Assembly (NCBI GenBank): GCA_028709605.1
Contig: JAQVWR010000002.1
Location: forward strand, 1-64,000
DNA from: Proteiniphilum sp.
GTDB lineage: Bacteria; Bacteroidota; Bacteroidia; Bacteroidales; Dysgonomonadaceae
Direction: 5' to 3'
DNA: 64,000 nucleotides
A program made the translations under genes and the position numbers. Position 1 is the stretch's first letter; each line of letters starts with the position of its first letter. A model generated the notes under the pieces. It searched no databases, was not told the origin of the DNA, and saw nothing but the letters and a program-made list of their open reading frames with translations. Shown here one piece after another: positions 46,844-55,847 of the stretch.

Positions 46844-49665
46844 ACAGGTCCGGTGGTCGCCTTGTCCACCAGGTAAATGACTGATTGATAGATGATTCCG
46901 CTGTGCATCGAGAGGCCAATCTCGCAGGTGCGGCTGTTGGAATATCCTTCCTGAGCATCTTTGATGCCCTGCTGCAACGAAGCGAGTGCCGAACGGTTCA
47001 GCTCGGGATAGAAAAACCCCCGATCACCGGCCCATCCGCAGCAATGCACATTCTCCGGAACCACCACTTTTTCGGCGCAGCGAGAGGCCACCGTCACAAA
47101 TTTTTCTGCCAGCTGCATCTTTGTGGAGCTGCAGGTGACATGCAGGGCAATGGTGAGAGGCAGTCTCACAAACTGAAGCCTTTCGAGCAGGAAATCATGG
47201 ATGAATGAGACCTGGTCATAGAGCTTTAGTCGGTGATCCAGTGTTTCCCGCATATGCAGCAGACAGGGGCTCATGTCGCAGACAACAGGGATTGCCCCGT
47301 TATCACTTGCTTTCAGCAAAGCTTCGTTCAGCTCTTTTTCTTTCATGCGTGCCTGTCTCCTGAACCCTTTGCTGCTGAAAGCCATTCCGCAGCAGAGCTT
47401 CTCATGCTCCTCCGGGAGAATCACGGTGTAACCTGCTTTGCGCAGCACCGACAGCATCGTAGATGGCAGATCGCCCGCTCCTTTATACCCGGCAGAGGGC
47501 CCTCCCATGGAACGGGTAATGCAGGAAGGGAAATAGACCACTACAGGGGCATCCGCTTCCGGTGCCGGATATCGGCTGGCGGTGATGCGTTTGCTTCCCG
47601 AAGGGGTATGGCGTGTCCAGAGAGGAAAAAGGCCGTCCCCCACTCTGAAGAGGCCCCTCATGATGCTCTCCTGCAGCGCATACCCGGTCAGTCTGGCGAC
47701 CACATGGGGAATTGGCAATACTGCTCTCAGCAGTGCCGTCACCCCACCCATATGACGGGCGATGATGCCGGCAATGGCATTTGCCACGCTGCTCTGCTGT
47801 TGCCATCTCAGCTCCTTCACCAGCAGTCCGGTGTCGATTCCTACCGGACAGGCGATCCTGCATAATCCGTCGGTGGCGCAGGTCTGCTCCAGGGGGTAAG
47901 AGATGGCACGCAGCGCTGCAGGTGCGATGTTTTTTCCCCCGGTTTCACTCTCCTTTCCGGCAAGATACCGATAGGCAACGATACGCTGCCGGGGTGTGAG
48001 GGTGAGGTTTGTTGAGGGACAGGTCGCCTCGCAGAAGCCGCACTCGATGCATTGGTCGATGAGCGGATGTGCTTCCGGAAACTGTTTCAGGTTCTGTATA
48101 AACACTTCAGGGTCATCGTTGATCACCACACCCGGGTTCAGTACACCCTGCGGATCGAATACCTGTTTGATCCGTTTCATCAGATCATAGATCTCGCTTC
48201 CCCACTCTTTCTCCACAAATGGAGCCATGTTGCGTCCCGTACCGTGTTCCGCCTTCAGGCTGCCCTCGTGCTTTACCGCTACCAACCCGCACAGCTCCCG
48301 CATAAAACGGGCATAATGCGCCACACCCTCCGGTGTGTTGATGTCGGGAAAGACGGTGAAGTGGACATTGCCGTCGAGCAGGTGCCCCCACATGACTGCA
48401 TCCTCATACCCCGTTCGCACCAGCAGGCTATGCAGGTCCTCCAGGGCATCCCCCAGGATCTCCCCGCGGAAGGCCACATCTTCAATGATACAGGCAGTAT
48501 GCGGGGGGCGTGTGGCGGCAGCGGAGGTGAAGAGCCCGTTGCGCACGTTCCAGTAAAGGTTGTAGAGATGGATATCGGTGGTGAATGCGATGGGTGCCAG
48601 GGTGGGGATGTGTGCCAGTTTTTTCTCGATGTCGCGGATCTGAAGCGTAAGGGTCTCCGGGTCATCTGCCGCGGTATCGATCAGCAGAGCGGCCGCCCCT
48701 TTCGGGAGCTCCTTCAACCCGGCGGGCATGCCCTCCAGGTTCTCTACGGCGTGCAATGCGTTGCGGTCCATCAGTTCGGCCGCATATACCCGACAGCTTC
48801 GCAGGGGGAGAATGGTGTCGCAGACATCGCGCAGACTGGCGAAATAGACCAGGGCGGTGGCTTTCAGCGGTGCATCGTGTACCGTTGCAAAGGTTGCCTG
48901 TGATACGAAGCCGAGGGTTCCCTCCGAGCCGATCATCAGGTGTTGCAGAATATCCACAGGATCCTCAAAGTCGATGAGCGCATTCACCCCGTAGCCGCAA
49001 GTGTTTTTTAGTTCGAACTTGCGGCTGATGCGGTCGCGGATCTTCGGGTTGTCGGTGGCTTCCCGCCGCAGACGAAGCAGCGCCTCGCACAGTTCCCGTT
49101 GCGAGGTCATGAATGCCTGGCGGCTGCCGGCATCGGCGGTGTCTAACAGGGTGCCGTCGGCCAGGATGATCCGCATCGATTGTACGGTGTGGTAGCTGTT
49201 GTGGAGGATGCCATAACTCGATCCGCTGGCATTGTTGGCGATGATCCCTCCTATCTTCGCCGCGTTGATCGATGCCGGTTTGGGGCCCAGTCGGCGTGCA
49301 TAGGGTGCCAGCAGACTGTTTGCCACGCTGCCCCTGACGCCGCAGCCAAAGGTGGCGGTGTGCCCATGGTCGCTGATGGCAGAGCACTCAAATCCGGGCC
49401 CTGTTTCCATCAGGAGGGAATCGGAGATGGCCTGTCCGCTCAGGCTGGTGCCGGCCGCCTTGAAGGTGACGGCGATTTTTTCACGGTGGCAGAAACGGAG
49501 CAGACGGATTACCTCTTCCTCGTTGTGGACCCTGACAACTGCTTGGGGGATCAGACGGTAGAGGCTCGCATCAGTTCCCTTGGTGAGTCGGGACAGCTCA
49601 TCGGTATAGAGCTGTTTCGCCGGGAACAGTTGTGACAGGCTTTTGTATGGTCGGGTAGCGTTCAA
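46831..49665 (-). CDS. FAD-binding oxidase fused to Fe-S and CCG domains
   Basis: About 944 residues, a D-lactate/glycolate dehydrogenase-like enzyme. An FAD-binding PCMH domain (FKAAGTSLSGQAISDS; about 60-240), an FAD-oxidase C-terminal domain (about 245-490), two 4Fe-4S motifs (CIECGFCEATCP at about 538; CATDGLCRIACP) and two CCG domains (CCGMAF at about 757; CCGWAGDRG at about 875). Electrons probably pass from a 2-hydroxy acid through FAD and Fe-S to a partner or quinone. The substrate is not known. No ATG gives the usual N-terminus; TTG at 49665 (NATRPYKSLSQLF) does, so that start is inferred. A frame extension to 49761 overlaps the next gene. Confidence 0.88.
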   Translation of the reverse strand: MNATRPYKSLSQLFPAKQLYTDELSRLTKGTDASLYRLIPQAVVRVHNEEEVIRLLRFCHREKIAVTFKAAGTSLSGQAISDSLLMETGPGFECSAISDHGHTATFGCGVRGSVANSLLAPYARRLGPKPASINAAKIGGIIANNASGSSYGILHNSYHTVQSMRIILADGTLLDTADAGSRQAFMTSQRELCEALLRLRREATDNPKIRDRISRKFELKNTCGYGVNALIDFEDPVDILQHLMIGSEGTLGFVSQATFATVHDAPLKATALVYFASLRDVCDTILPLRSCRVYAAELMDRNALHAVENLEGMPAGLKELPKGAAALLIDTAADDPETLTLQIRDIEKKLAHIPTLAPIAFTTDIHLYNLYWNVRNGLFTSAAATRPPHTACIIEDVAFRGEILGDALEDLHSLLVRTGYEDAVMWGHLLDGNVHFTVFPDINTPEGVAHYARFMRELCGLVAVKHEGSLKAEHGTGRNMAPFVEKEWGSEIYDLMKRIKQVFDPQGVLNPGVVINDDPEVFIQNLKQFPEAHPLIDQCIECGFCEATCPSTNLTLTPRQRIVAYRYLAGKESETGGKNIAPAALRAISYPLEQTCATDGLCRIACPVGIDTGLLVKELRWQQQSSVANAIAGIIARHMGGVTALLRAVLPIPHVVARLTGYALQESIMRGLFRVGDGLFPLWTRHTPSGSKRITASRYPAPEADAPVVVYFPSCITRSMGGPSAGYKGAGDLPSTMLSVLRKAGYTVILPEEHEKLCCGMAFSSKGFRRQARMKEKELNEALLKASDNGAIPVVCDMSPCLLHMRETLDHRLKLYDQVSFIHDFLLERLQFVRLPLTIALHVTCSSTKMQLAEKFVTVASRCAEKVVVPENVHCCGWAGDRGFFYPELNRSALASLQQGIKDAQEGYSNSRTCEIGLSMHSGIIYQSVIYLVDKATTGPVHLI

Positions 49666-49691
49666 TTCCTTCTCGCGATGAAATAGCCTCG

Positions 49692-49898
49692 TTAGATTAA
49701 TGAAACGAAGAGCTCTTTTCCTTCTTCTTCGATCACTATTTTGCCTTCTCTGCCCAGCCATCCGAGGGCAGCATAGAGATCCTTGTCGGTCAGCCTGGCT
49801 GCTTTCTTGACCTCTTTCACATTCTGGCGTCCGGATTCATCTAAGATGGTCCATACCTTTCCGGCGTTGATTCCAATTTTTTCAATCATTTTTTTCAA
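49692..49898 (-). CDS. DUF2582 winged-helix protein
   Basis: 68 residues: a small winged helix (GKVWTILDESGRQNVKEVKK, wing GKIVIEEEGKELFV) of the DUF2582 family, predicted to bind nucleic acid. A second Met at 49889 is an alternative start. The large oxidoreductase starts 26 bp downstream if the TTG is right. Good promoter upstream at 49930-49959. Confidence 0.85.
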   Translation of the reverse strand: MKKMIEKIGINAGKVWTILDESGRQNVKEVKKAARLTDKDLYAALGWLGREGKIVIEEEGKELFVSLI

Positions 49899-49929
49899 TT
49901 TTTCGGTCTAACCCAAACATGAACGGCTG

Positions 49930-49959
49930 CAAAGATAGCGTTAATTTTAGAAAGGGCAA
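49930..49959 (-). promoter_or_regulatory. Promoter of the DUF2582 gene
   Basis: On the minus strand GTTG/TTG at 49957-49959, 19-bp spacer, TATCTTTG at 49930-49937, 31 bp before the start. Both boxes match the Bacteroidetes pattern. Confidence 0.65.
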
Positions 49960-50006
49960 CTGTTTTCCGATCAAAATAGCTCAATAATCAGCTGAATAAT
50001 ATGGGT

Positions 50007-50603
50007 TTATTGTTGTTCGCCCATCTTCCGGAGTTTCTCCAGAATGTCCGCTGTCTGCCGGATGAGTGAATGACGGTCGTCATTATAAATCACAAAACCG
50101 GACCGTTGCATTTTTTCATTTTCCGGCAACTGGTGCTTCATCCTTCTCTCCACTGCCTCCCTGCTGCTGTGGTCGCGATGCATCACCCTCTCCATACGGA
50201 TCTCTTTCGGTGCAAAGACCGTCACCACCTGATCCAGATACCGGTGAAAACCGGCCTCGAAGAGAACGGCCGCATCAATCATCACCAGCCGGTGATCTGT
50301 ATGAAGAGCGCACCACTCTGCAAAATGATTTGCCAGCACGGGATGGATGATGGTGTTGACGGTAGCCAGAATTTTCTCATCGTGAAACATGAGGGAGGCC
50401 AGCAGGGGGCGGTTGAGGGAGCCTCCCGCATACAGATCACCGCCGAAATGATCTGTAAGCTGTTGCCGAATAGAAGGGGAGGTGTCGTTCAGATATTTCG
50501 CTTCCCTGTCGGCGTCGTAGACCGGAACGCCGTGAAGCCGGAACAGTTCACTCACAACCGATTTGCCGCTTCCAATCCCGCCGGTGATGCCTGCCCTGAT
50601 CAT
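50007..50603 (-). CDS. coaE: Dephospho-CoA kinase
   Basis: Last step of coenzyme A synthesis. 198 residues with P-loop GGIGSGKS (about 8-15), the DADREAKYL substrate segment (about 34-42) and the lid region RMERVMHRDHSS. Its start overlaps the stop of the YbbR-like gene as ATGA (50600-50603). Confidence 0.96.
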   Translation of the reverse strand: MIRAGITGGIGSGKSVVSELFRLHGVPVYDADREAKYLNDTSPSIRQQLTDHFGGDLYAGGSLNRPLLASLMFHDEKILATVNTIIHPVLANHFAEWCALHTDHRLVMIDAAVLFEAGFHRYLDQVVTVFAPKEIRMERVMHRDHSSREAVERRMKHQLPENEKMQRSGFVIYNDDRHSLIRQTADILEKLRKMGEQQ

Positions 50604-51601
50604 TCGCTTTTCTTGTTTTCAAACAGGAATTCGACAGAGGAGGGGGAGATTCGGATATTCTGTGCTGCCACAGGGCTCTTGCTCAGTTCCAGCTCCACCC
50701 GGCCATCTTCATTCTGGTGGAACTGGCGGTAGTCCAGTTCGATTTCAAAATCCTCGGGTGAAATCTTTCGGTATTCTTCCAGGGTTACCGAGAAGGAGAC
50801 GCTGGCACGTGAAGGGAAAAACTTCACATCCAGCCCTCCGGGAAGACGCACTGCCGTGACGGGGATCTCAAAGGTGCGTTCCGTATACTCCTTGATGGGG
50901 ATGAAGATATCCACCTGATCGGGTACAAACTTCACTCCTTCCGCCCGGTTGATTGCTATGGGAAGCTGGGAGGTCGCTTTCAGGTTTTTGAAGATCGTGT
51001 ATTCGGTATAAGCTTTCTCTAACTTGTCGAGCGACTGACGGGAGCCGTAGGCAGTGACGCTCTCCGGTAAAAAGGTGACACTGTCGGCAATCAGGTTTGC
51101 CCTGTTGGTGGTGATCTCCCCGTCAAAAGCAACCTTCAGCTCTCTCCTTTGCAACTTGGAGGTGGAGAGGTTGATGCTCATCGGGTAATACCCCCTGATA
51201 TTGGTGCTCGAGAAAAGCCGCGATCGGATCAGCTGACGGTATTGATCACCCTGCAGGCTATTGTTTCCTCCTTCCGTGAGCTCAGCCACATTGATCTCGA
51301 GCGAGTCTTTTTTGCTGATGTCGAGCCGGAAGATCGCGGCTCCGTTGTCGGTGATGCTGACCTCCACATATTCGGGCAGCGGGTTGTCGAAAACTACATC
51401 ATCCGGAATGTGGATGTATTTCAGTGGCAGGCGATATGTGCCCTCCACATTCTCTTTCTGGAAGAAAAGCATCAGCCAGAAGATAAAAGCCAGTAACAGG
51501 AAAAACAAAAAGAAGAGCGTATTTTTCCACGGGAATGTGGAAAAAAACGCTTCCGCTTTGGGTTTCCATTTTTCGAGGATGGCTTTTCCGTCCATGATCA
51601 A
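50600..51601 (-). CDS. YbbR/CdaR-like membrane protein
   Basis: 333 residues. An N-terminal membrane helix (about 25-48) anchors three YbbR-type beta domains (about 55-310). In Gram-positive bacteria the YbbR protein CdaR regulates a cyclic-di-AMP synthase; no such synthase is in the window, so that role here is only an idea. The stop overlaps coaE; yajC lies 6 bp upstream, giving the conserved nusB-yajC-ybbR-coaE order. Confidence 0.88.
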   Translation of the reverse strand: MIMDGKAILEKWKPKAEAFFSTFPWKNTLFFLFFLLLAFIFWLMLFFQKENVEGTYRLPLKYIHIPDDVVFDNPLPEYVEVSITDNGAAIFRLDISKKDSLEINVAELTEGGNNSLQGDQYRQLIRSRLFSSTNIRGYYPMSINLSTSKLQRRELKVAFDGEITTNRANLIADSVTFLPESVTAYGSRQSLDKLEKAYTEYTIFKNLKATSQLPIAINRAEGVKFVPDQVDIFIPIKEYTERTFEIPVTAVRLPGGLDVKFFPSRASVSFSVTLEEYRKISPEDFEIELDYRQFHQNEDGRVELELSKSPVAAQNIRISPSSVEFLFENKKSE

Positions 51602-51607
51602 AAAAGG

Positions 51608-51919
51608 TTAGTTGATCGTCACATCGGCTGAAGAGGCAAAGACGGAGGATTTCTCAAATTTGATTCTCACACCGTCGGCTACCTCTATCAGGAACCAGGT
51701 CTCTCCCACCTCTTTGATCCTGCCGTGTATGCCACCCGAGGTGATCACTTTGTCGCCCACTTTCATTGCTTCGCGGCTTTTCTGTAGCTCTTTTTGTTTC
51801 TTTTGCTGGGGACGGATCATGAAGAAGTAGAATACGGCAATAATGGCTACCATCATAAAAAGGGTGCTGCCCATACCCGACATGCCACCGCCCTGTGCTG
51901 CTTGTAATAAAATATTCAT
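51608..51919 (-). CDS. yajC: Preprotein translocase subunit YajC
   Basis: 103 residues from ATG 51917-51919 (a longer frame to 52093 is not used). One membrane helix (about 18-37), then the family signature FFMIRPQQKKQKELQK and GDKVITSGGIHG. Accessory partner of SecDF in protein export. Odd point: the 40 bp at 51968-52007, 49 bp upstream, recur 48 bp upstream of hflX. Confidence 0.95.
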   Translation of the reverse strand: MNILLQAAQGGGMSGMGSTLFMMVAIIAVFYFFMIRPQQKKQKELQKSREAMKVGDKVITSGGIHGRIKEVGETWFLIEVADGVRIKFEKSSVFASSADVTIN

Positions 51920-51967
51920 ACGATTCAAATTAATGATTTGTAAAGGGATCGGATGGAACTCGCTTGA

Positions 51968-52007
51968 ATCATCTACTGGTGTGCGAATGATTGTTATGCT
52001 CGTTTCA
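51968..52007. repeat. Diverged intergenic repeat, copy A (upstream of yajC)
   Basis: 40 bp containing TACTGGTGTG, then AATGAT, then ATGCTCGTTTCA (plus strand). Copy B at 59218-59257 has 33 of 40 identical bases and the same order. Weaker similarity (13 of 21) extends A to 51953. Both copies lie upstream of minus-strand genes at 48-49 bp from the ATG. Confidence 0.8.
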
Positions 52008-52043
52008 TACGAACGTTCTTTTTGGGGTGTGTAATAAAAAAAA

Positions 52044-52970
52044 TTAATTTTTAAAGATACGATTTTCTTCTTTAATTTCCTGTACGATCGCATCTAAAAT
52101 ACCGTTAATAAAAGTACCGCTCTTGGGGGTGCTGTAGGATTTGGCGATCTCTATGTATTCATTCAGCGACACGCTGGTGGGGATTGACTCAAAGGTACAG
52201 ATCTCACAGAGTGCTACCTGCATGATAATAAGGTCCATGAAAGCAATTCGGTCGAAATCCCATTTCTCGGTATGCTTCTCGATGAGATCCCGATACTGTT
52301 TTTCGTTCAGGATGGTGTTATGCAGCAGCTTCAGTGCAAACTCCCGGTCTTCGTCATCCTTGAACATAGGCATCAGCGGCTGCTCTGCGCCCTGTTTCTC
52401 CGAGAACTTTTTAATCGTTTTCAGCACGAAGCTCTGGACGATCTCCACATCATCATTCCAGTAGATACATTCATCCTCCAGGATATCCTCCAGCTCTTCA
52501 TTGAGATAGATAAACTGTTTGAAACTTTTTCTCCAGAATTCCCGATCCTCCTCATAGGAAGGTGACTCTATTGCCGCATACTCCTTATAGGTGTCGGAAT
52601 CAAGAAGGGTGTCGAGCAGATTTTTCAGGAACGAGTTGTCGGCATCCCAGATCAGGGGACGCTCGGTTAAATGTTTCTGCAACTGTGTGTTGCTCCTCAG
52701 TTGCATTATAAACTTGTTTTGGATGAGATGGGTGTTGGGGTTCAGATCTTCGTAAGAGGGGAGATGTTTGTTCTTTTTGGCCTCCACCCTGTTTTCATAC
52801 GCTTTGGTCAGTTCCACCATCAGCAACAGAAGGTAGAAATAGAGGTCGTATGATTTCTGCAAGCCGAAAAGGAGCTCTTTTTCGGCGCTGCGCAAATCCT
52901 TATTCGTATTTTGGTACCATGAATAGACTATCTGTACGATCCGGATACGAATTAAATTTCTGTTTATCAT
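52044..52970 (-). CDS. nusB: Transcription antitermination factor NusB, long form
   Basis: 308 residues, about twice the E. coli protein, as usual in Bacteroidetes. The C-terminal half (about 200-300) is the NusB fold (RIAFMDLIIMQVALCE, YIEIAKSYSTPKSGTFINGI split); the N-terminal half is extra helices. Binds boxA RNA with NusE during rRNA transcription. A -7 box (TACTTTTG, minus, 52998-53005) lies 28 bp upstream. Confidence 0.94.
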   Translation of the reverse strand: MINRNLIRIRIVQIVYSWYQNTNKDLRSAEKELLFGLQKSYDLYFYLLLLMVELTKAYENRVEAKKNKHLPSYEDLNPNTHLIQNKFIMQLRSNTQLQKHLTERPLIWDADNSFLKNLLDTLLDSDTYKEYAAIESPSYEEDREFWRKSFKQFIYLNEELEDILEDECIYWNDDVEIVQSFVLKTIKKFSEKQGAEQPLMPMFKDDEDREFALKLLHNTILNEKQYRDLIEKHTEKWDFDRIAFMDLIIMQVALCEICTFESIPTSVSLNEYIEIAKSYSTPKSGTFINGILDAIVQEIKEENRIFKN

Positions 52971-53366
52971 TGTTTAAATGAACTTATGTTTGAACTGCAA
53001 AAGTAGTTATTATTTTTGGTTTTTAAATGCCGAAAGGGGAAAAGTGAAAAGAATGAACGGAAGACGATCCGTTTTGTTGGCGGCATTCCGGCAGATAATG
53101 CGTAGATTTGCACGGGCGACAGCATCTCTCTCGCTCTTCCCGTGCCGCTCCATGCCTATGTCATGCACATCATCCCTTGCAGGGATGCTCAGCCGGCAGA
53201 CAGGAGGATGCCCCTACCGATGGAGGATCCCCAAAAAAGAGCTCGATAAAGGTTGCACAATAAAAAGAAAATCACTATCTTTGCGCCGCTTTTTTGAGAG
53301 CTCCCGCGTGTGATGGGAAATAAAGAAAGCAGCTTTATTTTGAGTAACACAAACAACAGTTAAAGA
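52971..53366. other. 396-bp divergent control region nusB/rplY
   Basis: Holds the nusB -7 box (52998-53005, minus) and the rplY promoter (53253-53283, plus). A plus-strand frame at 52978-53313 is rejected: it overlaps both promoters, has no family and an odd Cys/Arg/Ser-rich composition. Nothing else is recognised. Confidence 0.7.
53253..53283 (+). promoter_or_regulatory. Promoter of rplY-pth-S4
   Basis: TTG at 53253-53255, 20-bp spacer and TATCTTTG at 53276-53283. Exact -7 consensus and good spacing. The 5' leader of rplY would be about 75 nt, room for control by L25 itself, but no structure is obvious to me. Confidence 0.65.
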
Positions 53367-53945
53367 ATGAAAACATTTGAGTTAAAAGGAGAGATCAGAG
53401 ATGATTTTGGGAAAAAGGCGGCCAGGGCTTATCGTAGCGAAGGGCTGATCCCCTGCGTAGTGTATGGTGGTTCCAACGAACAGAATCTGAACTTTGTAGT
53501 GAAGAACGGCGATGTCCGCAACCTGATTTACACTTCAGACGTATTTCTGGTACATCTTGATCTGGGAAAAAAGAAAGTGATGGCAACCGTGAAAGAGATC
53601 CAGTTCCATCCGGTAAAAGATACCATCCTTCATATCGACTTCCTCCACGTATTCGACCATACACCGGTGGTGATCGAGATCCCGGTACGGCTGGAGGGAC
53701 TGGCTGCCGGTGTGAAAGCCGGTGGTAAGCTCTCGCTCGACATCCGCAAGTTGAAGGTGAAAGCCTTGCCGGCCAACCTGCCGGAAGAGCTGGTGGTGAA
53801 TGTGGATAAGCTGGAATTGGGCAAGTCGATCCAGGTGGGACATCTTAACTTCGAAAACCTGGAGATCCTGAATGCAAAGAACGCAGTGATCTGTCGCGTG
53901 GATCTGACCCGTGCTGCAAAAGGTGCGGCAGCCAAAGCACAGTAA
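53367..53945 (+). CDS. rplY: Ribosomal protein L25, CTC form
   Basis: 192 residues, the two-domain L25/Ctc form: 5S rRNA-binding N-terminal domain (about 1-92; YRSEGLIPCVVYGG) and C-terminal beta domain (about 95-185; IPVRLEGLAAGVKAGGKL). A short Ala/Lys tail. Followed by pth 17 bp later. Confidence 0.95.
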   Translation: MKTFELKGEIRDDFGKKAARAYRSEGLIPCVVYGGSNEQNLNFVVKNGDVRNLIYTSDVFLVHLDLGKKKVMATVKEIQFHPVKDTILHIDFLHVFDHTPVVIEIPVRLEGLAAGVKAGGKLSLDIRKLKVKALPANLPEELVVNVDKLELGKSIQVGHLNFENLEILNAKNAVICRVDLTRAAKGAAAKAQ

Positions 53946-53962
53946 GCTAAACAGGGGTTTAG

Positions 53963-54523
53963 ATGAAGTACTTGATTGCGGGATTGGGCAACATCGGGCC
54001 TGATTATGAGCAAACCCGCCACAATATAGGTTTTATGGTGTTGGACGCTTTTGCAAAAGCGTCCAATGCTGTTTTTGAGGAGCGTCGTTACGGCTTCGTG
54101 GCGGAGATGCGGCTGCGGAATAAAATGCTGGTGCTGCTCAAGCCCTCTACCTTTATGAACCTGAGCGGCAATGCTATACGCTACTGGCTGCAGAAGGAGA
54201 AGATCGAGAACCGGCAGCTGCTGGTGGTGGTCGATGATCTTGCATTGCCCTTCGGGACGCTGCGGCTGAAGTCGAAAGGCAGTGATGCGGGCCATAACGG
54301 GCTGCGCCATATCCAGGAGCTCATCGGGCAGGACTATCCCCGGCTGCGGTTCGGCATCGGCAATGCTTTCCCGCGTGGCAGCCAGGTGGATTATGTACTG
54401 AATGCGTTTTCCGATGAGGAGCAGAAGCTGCTGCCGGAGCGTATTGAAACGGCGGTAGATATGATTCGCAGCTTCTGTCTGGCAGGGGCGAATGTGACCA
54501 TGAACCAGTACAATAACCGGTAG
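53963..54523 (+). CDS. pth: Peptidyl-tRNA hydrolase
   Basis: Recycles peptidyl-tRNA that drops off the ribosome. 186 residues, family length. Catalytic His in TRHNIGF (about 20-26), FMNLSG and the [12 protein letters not shown] substrate-binding segment. Part of rplY-pth-S4. Confidence 0.96.
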   Translation: MKYLIAGLGNIGPDYEQTRHNIGFMVLDAFAKASNAVFEERRYGFVAEMRLRNKMLVLLKPSTFMNLSGNAIRYWLQKEKIENRQLLVVVDDLALPFGTLRLKSKGSDAGHNGLRHIQELIGQDYPRLRFGIGNAFPRGSQVDYVLNAFSDEEQKLLPERIETAVDMIRSFCLAGANVTMNQYNNR

Positions 54524-54536
54524 GAGCATCTTTTTT

Positions 54537-54941
54537 ATGGAGGAGGTTAGGATAGACAAGTGGCTGTGGGCGGTGCGGATCTTCAAGACTCGTACCATTG
54601 CTTCCGAGGCATGTAAGAAGGGGCGCGTATGGATTGGAGAGGCGGCGGTGAAGCCCTCCAGGAATATCCGTGCGGGGGAGGTGATCCAGGTGAAGAAACC
54701 GCCCGTGACCTATTCATTCAAGGTGCTTGCCCTCTCGGAAAAACGGATGGGAGCAAAGATGGTCCCGCAGTTTATGGAGAATGTGACGCCGGAGGAACAA
54801 TATGAATTGCTGGAGATGAACCGGATCAGCGGATTTGTCGATCGGCAGCGCGGCATGGGGCGCCCTACGAAGAAAGAGCGGCGCGACCTGGATCAGTTTG
54901 CCGGCTCCCTGCGCGAGGATGCGTTCGATTGGGATGAGTAA
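54537..54941 (+). CDS. S4-domain RNA-binding protein (Hsp15-like)
   Basis: 134 residues. An S4 domain at the N-terminus (RIDKWLWAVRIFKTRT, GRVWIGEAAVKPSR; about 4-60) and a basic/acidic tail with RGMGRPTKKERRDL. Hsp15 binds free 50S subunits carrying stalled peptidyl-tRNA, which fits pth upstream. The tail ends in acidic residues. Confidence 0.9.
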   Translation: MEEVRIDKWLWAVRIFKTRTIASEACKKGRVWIGEAAVKPSRNIRAGEVIQVKKPPVTYSFKVLALSEKRMGAKMVPQFMENVTPEEQYELLEMNRISGFVDRQRGMGRPTKKERRDLDQFAGSLREDAFDWDE

Positions 54942-54951
54942 AGGGTTTTCG

Positions 54952-55671
54952 TTAGCGGAAAGCCCTTATTTTTTTGTCGGCACGGTGGTATACCGGTACC
55001 ACTGAGACCGTGTCGGGGCTCAGGCAGTAGGCGGCATCGCCTTCCGCTCCGTTGGCGAGGAGACGCGCATAATGGTCGCTCGCCTTCAGAAAAACCGGTG
55101 GATCCGCTTTCGCCCGTTGCCAAAGCAACTGGGCAATGCGCACGGCATCCGAACCGATGGTGACATCACTTTGTGCGGAGAGAAGCTCCGCAAAGGCACC
55201 CCCGAAGAGCGTATCTTCTAAGTTGATCCGGTTGTGCCACCCGGCGCAGAGGATGACAATGCGGTTGGTTGTGTGCAGGCAATGGCGGGTCAGCGCCCCG
55301 ATATTGGAAAAGGATCCAATGAGGAGTTCTCTGGTATCCTTTCCCTGCTCAATGGCCCTGGTCCCGTTGGTGGTGGTAAAAACCACCTCTCTGCCGTGCA
55401 CCCGTTCCGGTGTGTAATCGAAGGGTGAGTTGCCGCAGTCGGCGAAATCGCATTTCCGCGTGTGTCGTTCCGCACCCACCAGAAACCCTTTTTCTTTATA
55501 TGCGCGGGCCTGATCGATATCTGCTACGGGAATGATGGCAGCGGCTCCATGGTGCAACATGGCGCACATGGTGGTAGAGGCGCGAAAGATGTCGACCACG
55601 ATCAGGGTGTCGTGCTCCTGCCGATAGAAAGGGTAAAGAGCCGGGGAGGGACAGATGTCAAGTATCATCAT
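54952..55671 (-). CDS. ComB-like 2-phosphosulfolactate phosphatase family protein
   Basis: 239 residues from ATG 55669-55671; the next Met, at 55668, is an alternative, and an upstream TTG (55689) overlaps the -7 box. Family signatures DIFRASTTM (about 26-34), FDYTPE and FTTTNGTRAI (about 95-105). In methanogens ComB makes sulfolactate for coenzyme M; in bacteria the family occurs without that pathway and its substrate is unknown. The promoter (55687-55717) diverges from maf. It converges on the S4 gene 11 bp away. Confidence 0.88.
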   Translation of the reverse strand: MMILDICPSPALYPFYRQEHDTLIVVDIFRASTTMCAMLHHGAAAIIPVADIDQARAYKEKGFLVGAERHTRKCDFADCGNSPFDYTPERVHGREVVFTTTNGTRAIEQGKDTRELLIGSFSNIGALTRHCLHTTNRIVILCAGWHNRINLEDTLFGGAFAELLSAQSDVTIGSDAVRIAQLLWQRAKADPPVFLKASDHYARLLANGAEGDAAYCLSPDTVSVVPVYHRADKKIRAFR

Positions 55672-55686
55672 GCTGTTGTTTGACGA

Positions 55687-55717
55687 CAAAGATAGAAACG
55701 ATTTGTGTTACCGCAAA
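55687..55717 (-). promoter_or_regulatory. Promoter of the comB-like gene
   Basis: Minus strand: TTTG at 55714-55717, 19-bp spacer, TATCTTTG at 55687-55694. The -7 box lies only 15 bp from the start, so the transcript would have a very short leader. Confidence 0.6.
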
Positions 55718-55847
55718 ATGTGGCGAAAGAGGAGCGAGGTCTTGACAATGTTTTCGAAAATGGTGGATGAGAGCTGTAGCAGCCGTTTTTTTTTGTATCT
55801 TTCGGCCCGAAAAATCATACGTGGACATTTCAAATCAGAGACATCCG

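Noticed and set aside
52978..53313. 111-codon plus-strand frame before rplY
   Set aside because: Overlaps both promoters of the region and has no recognisable motif; treated as non-coding.
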